Shown: piece after piece, positions 62,429-64,000 of the stretch
How the letters are laid out: the number at the start of each line of letters is the position of its first letter
How positions within the stretch are numbered: position 1 is the stretch's first letter
The notes under the pieces: generated by a model
Databases searched by the model: none
The model's input: only the letters and a program-made list of their open reading frames with translations
What the model was told of the DNA's origin: nothing
NCBI GenBank assembly: GCA_025360605.1
Contig: JANYBV010000012.1
Coordinates: forward strand, 1-64,000
DNA: 64,000 nucleotides
Direction: 5' to 3'
Origin: Alphaproteobacteria bacterium
Lineage (GTDB): Bacteria > Pseudomonadota > Alphaproteobacteria > Rickettsiales > SXRF01
Translations under genes and position numbers: made by a program

Positions 62429-62927
62429 ATTTAGGGAGGATTTCGATGCTGGTTTGTGTGTTTAAATGGGGCAAAATGGTGATTAAATCGTGCAATGCCA
62501 AGGCCACACAGCCTTCGGTGGGTTTATAATCGTTATGCGCCAGATGCATAAAAATGGCGCTGCCGCGACCGTTAATGATGGGGTCGTCGTTATAGCCGAG
62601 CGGCACAATCAGGTCATACACATGGTCGTCGCGCCAGAGTTTTTCATGGGAATAATGATAGGGAAGCCTGACATGGGTGTTGTATTCGGGGCTTTCCGAA
62701 TCGTCGCACCAGCCGTCATTTTCCCGAATGATTTTGAGAGGTAATTTGGTTTCCGGAGGAGCCAGACGGTCGAGGCGGTACCAGCACTCACGCAAGGTAA
62801 AAACGCCCACCGGACTGCAACCATCTCCTTCGCGTTTATCGTTGGAAAATCCGCCCTTCCCAATCGCACAGCGGAACTGCTGATCGCCGAAAAAAAACGT
62901 ATTGCCTTTGACAGTTAACAAGGTCAC
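62427..62927 (-). CDS. L,D-transpeptidase (YkuD) family protein
   Basis: A 166-aa YkuD-domain protein. The active site is HLAHNDYKPTEGCVAL with His128 and the nucleophile Cys140 (T-E-G-C, family S/TxGC). The fold begins with FFFGDQQFRCAIGKGG and has EGDGCSPVGVFTLRECWYR. L,D-transpeptidases crosslink peptidoglycan or attach proteins to it. No signal peptide is seen, so export is unclear; some short YkuD proteins are cytoplasmic or lack a recognised signal. The stop of the following 148-aa gene overlaps its start. Confidence 0.88.
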   Translation of the reverse strand: MTLLTVKGNTFFFGDQQFRCAIGKGGFSNDKREGDGCSPVGVFTLRECWYRLDRLAPPETKLPLKIIRENDGWCDDSESPEYNTHVRLPYHYSHEKLWRDDHVYDLIVPLGYNDDPIINGRGSAIFMHLAHNDYKPTEGCVALALHDLITILPHLNTQTSIEILPK

Positions 62928-63370
62928 GTGCGGCCTGTGGGCTGGTTGCGGGCTTGCGGGCCAGCCGGATTGCGCGGAAGGTTATTACGCGGAGCCGCCA
63001 CCTGTTCGCCGCCATAGCCATGCTCAGCGACTTCTTCGCGGTAGCCTGCGCCCCAATGGTTTTTACCGGTCATGTAACTATTGACCATATCCTCATCAAT
63101 TTCGAGTTTTTTACGGTCTTTCATGGTGACCATTTCGGCGATAGGCCCACCTGCCATCAATCCAAGCGCACCGCCCGCCAGCAATGCCATCGGGCCAACC
63201 GCTGTCAGAAAAAGTGCCCCCAAACCAATCCCTATCAATGCCGACACACCCGTGATGATGTATCCCTTCATTCTCAGGTTATAGCCACGATCTGCCACAT
63301 CCTCGCGCATTTTGGTGAGTTCGGGATTAGCATTGTAGCGTATTGCGTCTTCTTTATCGTCTTTTGCCAT
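62924..63370 (-). CDS. Small membrane protein of a tandem paralogue pair (copy 2)
   Basis: A 148-aa protein. Soluble N-terminus (MAKDDKEDAIRYNANPELTKMREDVADRGYN), two adjacent membrane helices (about 36-80), then a conserved C-terminal motif KKLEIDEDMVNSYMTGKNHW followed by GAGYREEVAEHGYGG, and a Pro/Asn-rich tail. It shares the motif and layout with the upstream gene (63380-63820). Its stop overlaps the L,D-transpeptidase start by 4 bp. No family recognised; a cell-envelope role is inferred only from the neighbour. Confidence 0.7.
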   Translation of the reverse strand: MAKDDKEDAIRYNANPELTKMREDVADRGYNLRMKGYIITGVSALIGIGLGALFLTAVGPMALLAGGALGLMAGGPIAEMVTMKDRKKLEIDEDMVNSYMTGKNHWGAGYREEVAEHGYGGEQVAAPRNNLPRNPAGPQARNQPTGRT

Positions 63371-63379
63371 AACGTTTCT

Positions 63380-63820
63380 CTATCTGTGTGATCCGTGTTG
63401 ATGGGGTTTACCACTCGGGCCCATCGGTGGGCCCTGCATGGTCAGTGACGGAGCAGAATAGCCATGTTCCGCCACTTCCTGACGGTAGCCAGCGCCCCAG
63501 TAATTCTTGCCCTGCATGTAGCTTTGAATGTAGCTTTCATCGATTTCCAGTTTTTTGGCCTCACGCATGGTGATCATGTTAGTCACAGCGCCACCTAACG
63601 CTAATGCTCCTGAAACCATAACTTTTCCCATCGCCAGACCACCTACAGGCATAAAAAACATCGCCGCCACCGCCGCAACGGCAAACAGGCCCGTAATTAT
63701 CATGCCCGTCATCTTAATTCTAAAGGCACGGTTGGCGATATCCTCTTTCATCGCCATCAACTGCGGAGCGTTGTAAGGACTCAGATTGCCGTCTTCGGGT
63801 ATGGTGTCAGGCTTCGACAT
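63380..63820 (-). CDS. Small membrane protein of a tandem paralogue pair (copy 1)
   Basis: A 146-aa protein with the same plan as the next gene: soluble N-terminus, two membrane helices (about 38-80), then KKLEIDESYIQSYMQGKNYW and GAGYRQEVAEHGYSA, and a Pro/Gly/His tail ending QHGSHR. The pair differs mainly in the tails and helices. It is the first gene of the operon and follows a well-formed promoter. The motif is not one I can assign. Confidence 0.7.
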   Translation of the reverse strand: MSKPDTIPEDGNLSPYNAPQLMAMKEDIANRAFRIKMTGMIITGLFAVAAVAAMFFMPVGGLAMGKVMVSGALALGGAVTNMITMREAKKLEIDESYIQSYMQGKNYWGAGYRQEVAEHGYSAPSLTMQGPPMGPSGKPHQHGSHR

Positions 63821-63831
63821 AAGCGCTTTGT

Positions 63832-63860
63832 TTTATAATGATCAATTACACCCAGTGTAA
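63832..63860 (-). promoter_or_regulatory. Promoter of the paralogue-pair/L,D-transpeptidase operon
   Basis: On the minus strand TTACAC (63860-63855), 17-bp spacer, TATAAA (63837-63832), 12 bp before the ATG at 63820. All three genes run leftward from it. Confidence 0.6.
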
Positions 63861-63955
63861 CACAACAACCTTACAAAAATGTGAAGCTTTTATGAAACGC
63901 TTTTCGCGGGATTATGACAAAGAATAAGAAAATATTATTGATTAATTTCAGATGA

Positions 63956-64000
63956 CTATATGGATTTTTTCACCAGCACAGGACGCTTTTCAAGGCGATC
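63956..64000 (-). CDS. Possible C-terminus of a gene entering from the right edge
   Basis: The last 45 bp read on the minus strand as an open frame ending LEKRPVLVKKSI then TAG. On the plus strand ATGs at 63952 and 63960 could instead start a gene running out of the window. Too short to decide. Confidence 0.25.
   Translation of the reverse strand, partial: DRLEKRPVLVKKSI

Overview
The window reads as a chromosomal segment of an alphaproteobacterium of middling GC content. Lineage markers are a DivL-type kinase with tyrosine in place of the phospho-accepting histidine, a COQ9 protein, an NDUFA9-like epimerase, the tig/clpP/clpX/hup neighbourhood, and a PDH E1-beta without a lipoyl domain. I cannot place it below class from sequence alone; an unusual order (Micavibrio-like or Rickettsiales-adjacent) is possible but unproven.

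Layout. (1) 1-8995: the right end of an integrative conjugative element. It holds trb-type secretion genes (trbB-C-D-E-F, minus strand), a replication-initiator-like protein, small DNA-binding ORFs, a CI/LexA-like repressor between palindromic operators, an excisionase-like gene and a tyrosine integrase that points at the 3' end of tRNA-Leu(CAG). The other end lies outside the window. (2) 9287-21263: plus-strand housekeeping genes: NDUFA9-like protein, gltD, a secreted six-cysteine protein, gltB, a GST, a small membrane protein, queG, grxC, a PAS histidine kinase and COQ9. (3) 21268-24120: an orphan pseudopilin and a metal-type MerR operon (regulator, outer-membrane protein, HMA protein, membrane protein). 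(4) 24160-30697: pyruvate dehydrogenase genes pdhA, pdhB, pdhC and lpd interleaved with three unrelated small genes. (5) 30844-37239: a 476-aa hydrolase-like protein, queF, a membrane protein with a CxxCH motif, tRNA-His, tRNA-Val, and two AT-rich tandem paralogous membrane proteins with duplicated promoters. (6) 37294-44509: hup, clpX, a MAPEG protein, clpP, tig and a 738-aa protein with three internal repeats. (7) 44668-51193: tRNA-Leu(UAG) with a second copy of its 3' end, then a lipoprotein hydrolase coupled to a protein-methyltransferase-like enzyme, divergent from a large repeat-built autotransporter. (8) 51420-64000: lon, a GT4 glycosyltransferase, two polytopic glycosyltransferase-like proteins around a purU 3' remnant, purU, divL, ahcY, an L,D-transpeptidase and two paralogous small membrane proteins.

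How the parts work together. The element looks repressor-controlled: repressor, excisionase and integrase share a TAGG-N6-CCTA operator family. The methyltransferase next to the autotransporter resembles the known pairing of rickettsial lysine methyltransferases with the surface protein OmpB, and is the most interesting candidate system here. Several loci carry scars of past recombination: the tRNA-Leu 3' repeat, the purU remnant, the displaced lon and the duplicated glycosyltransferase-like genes.
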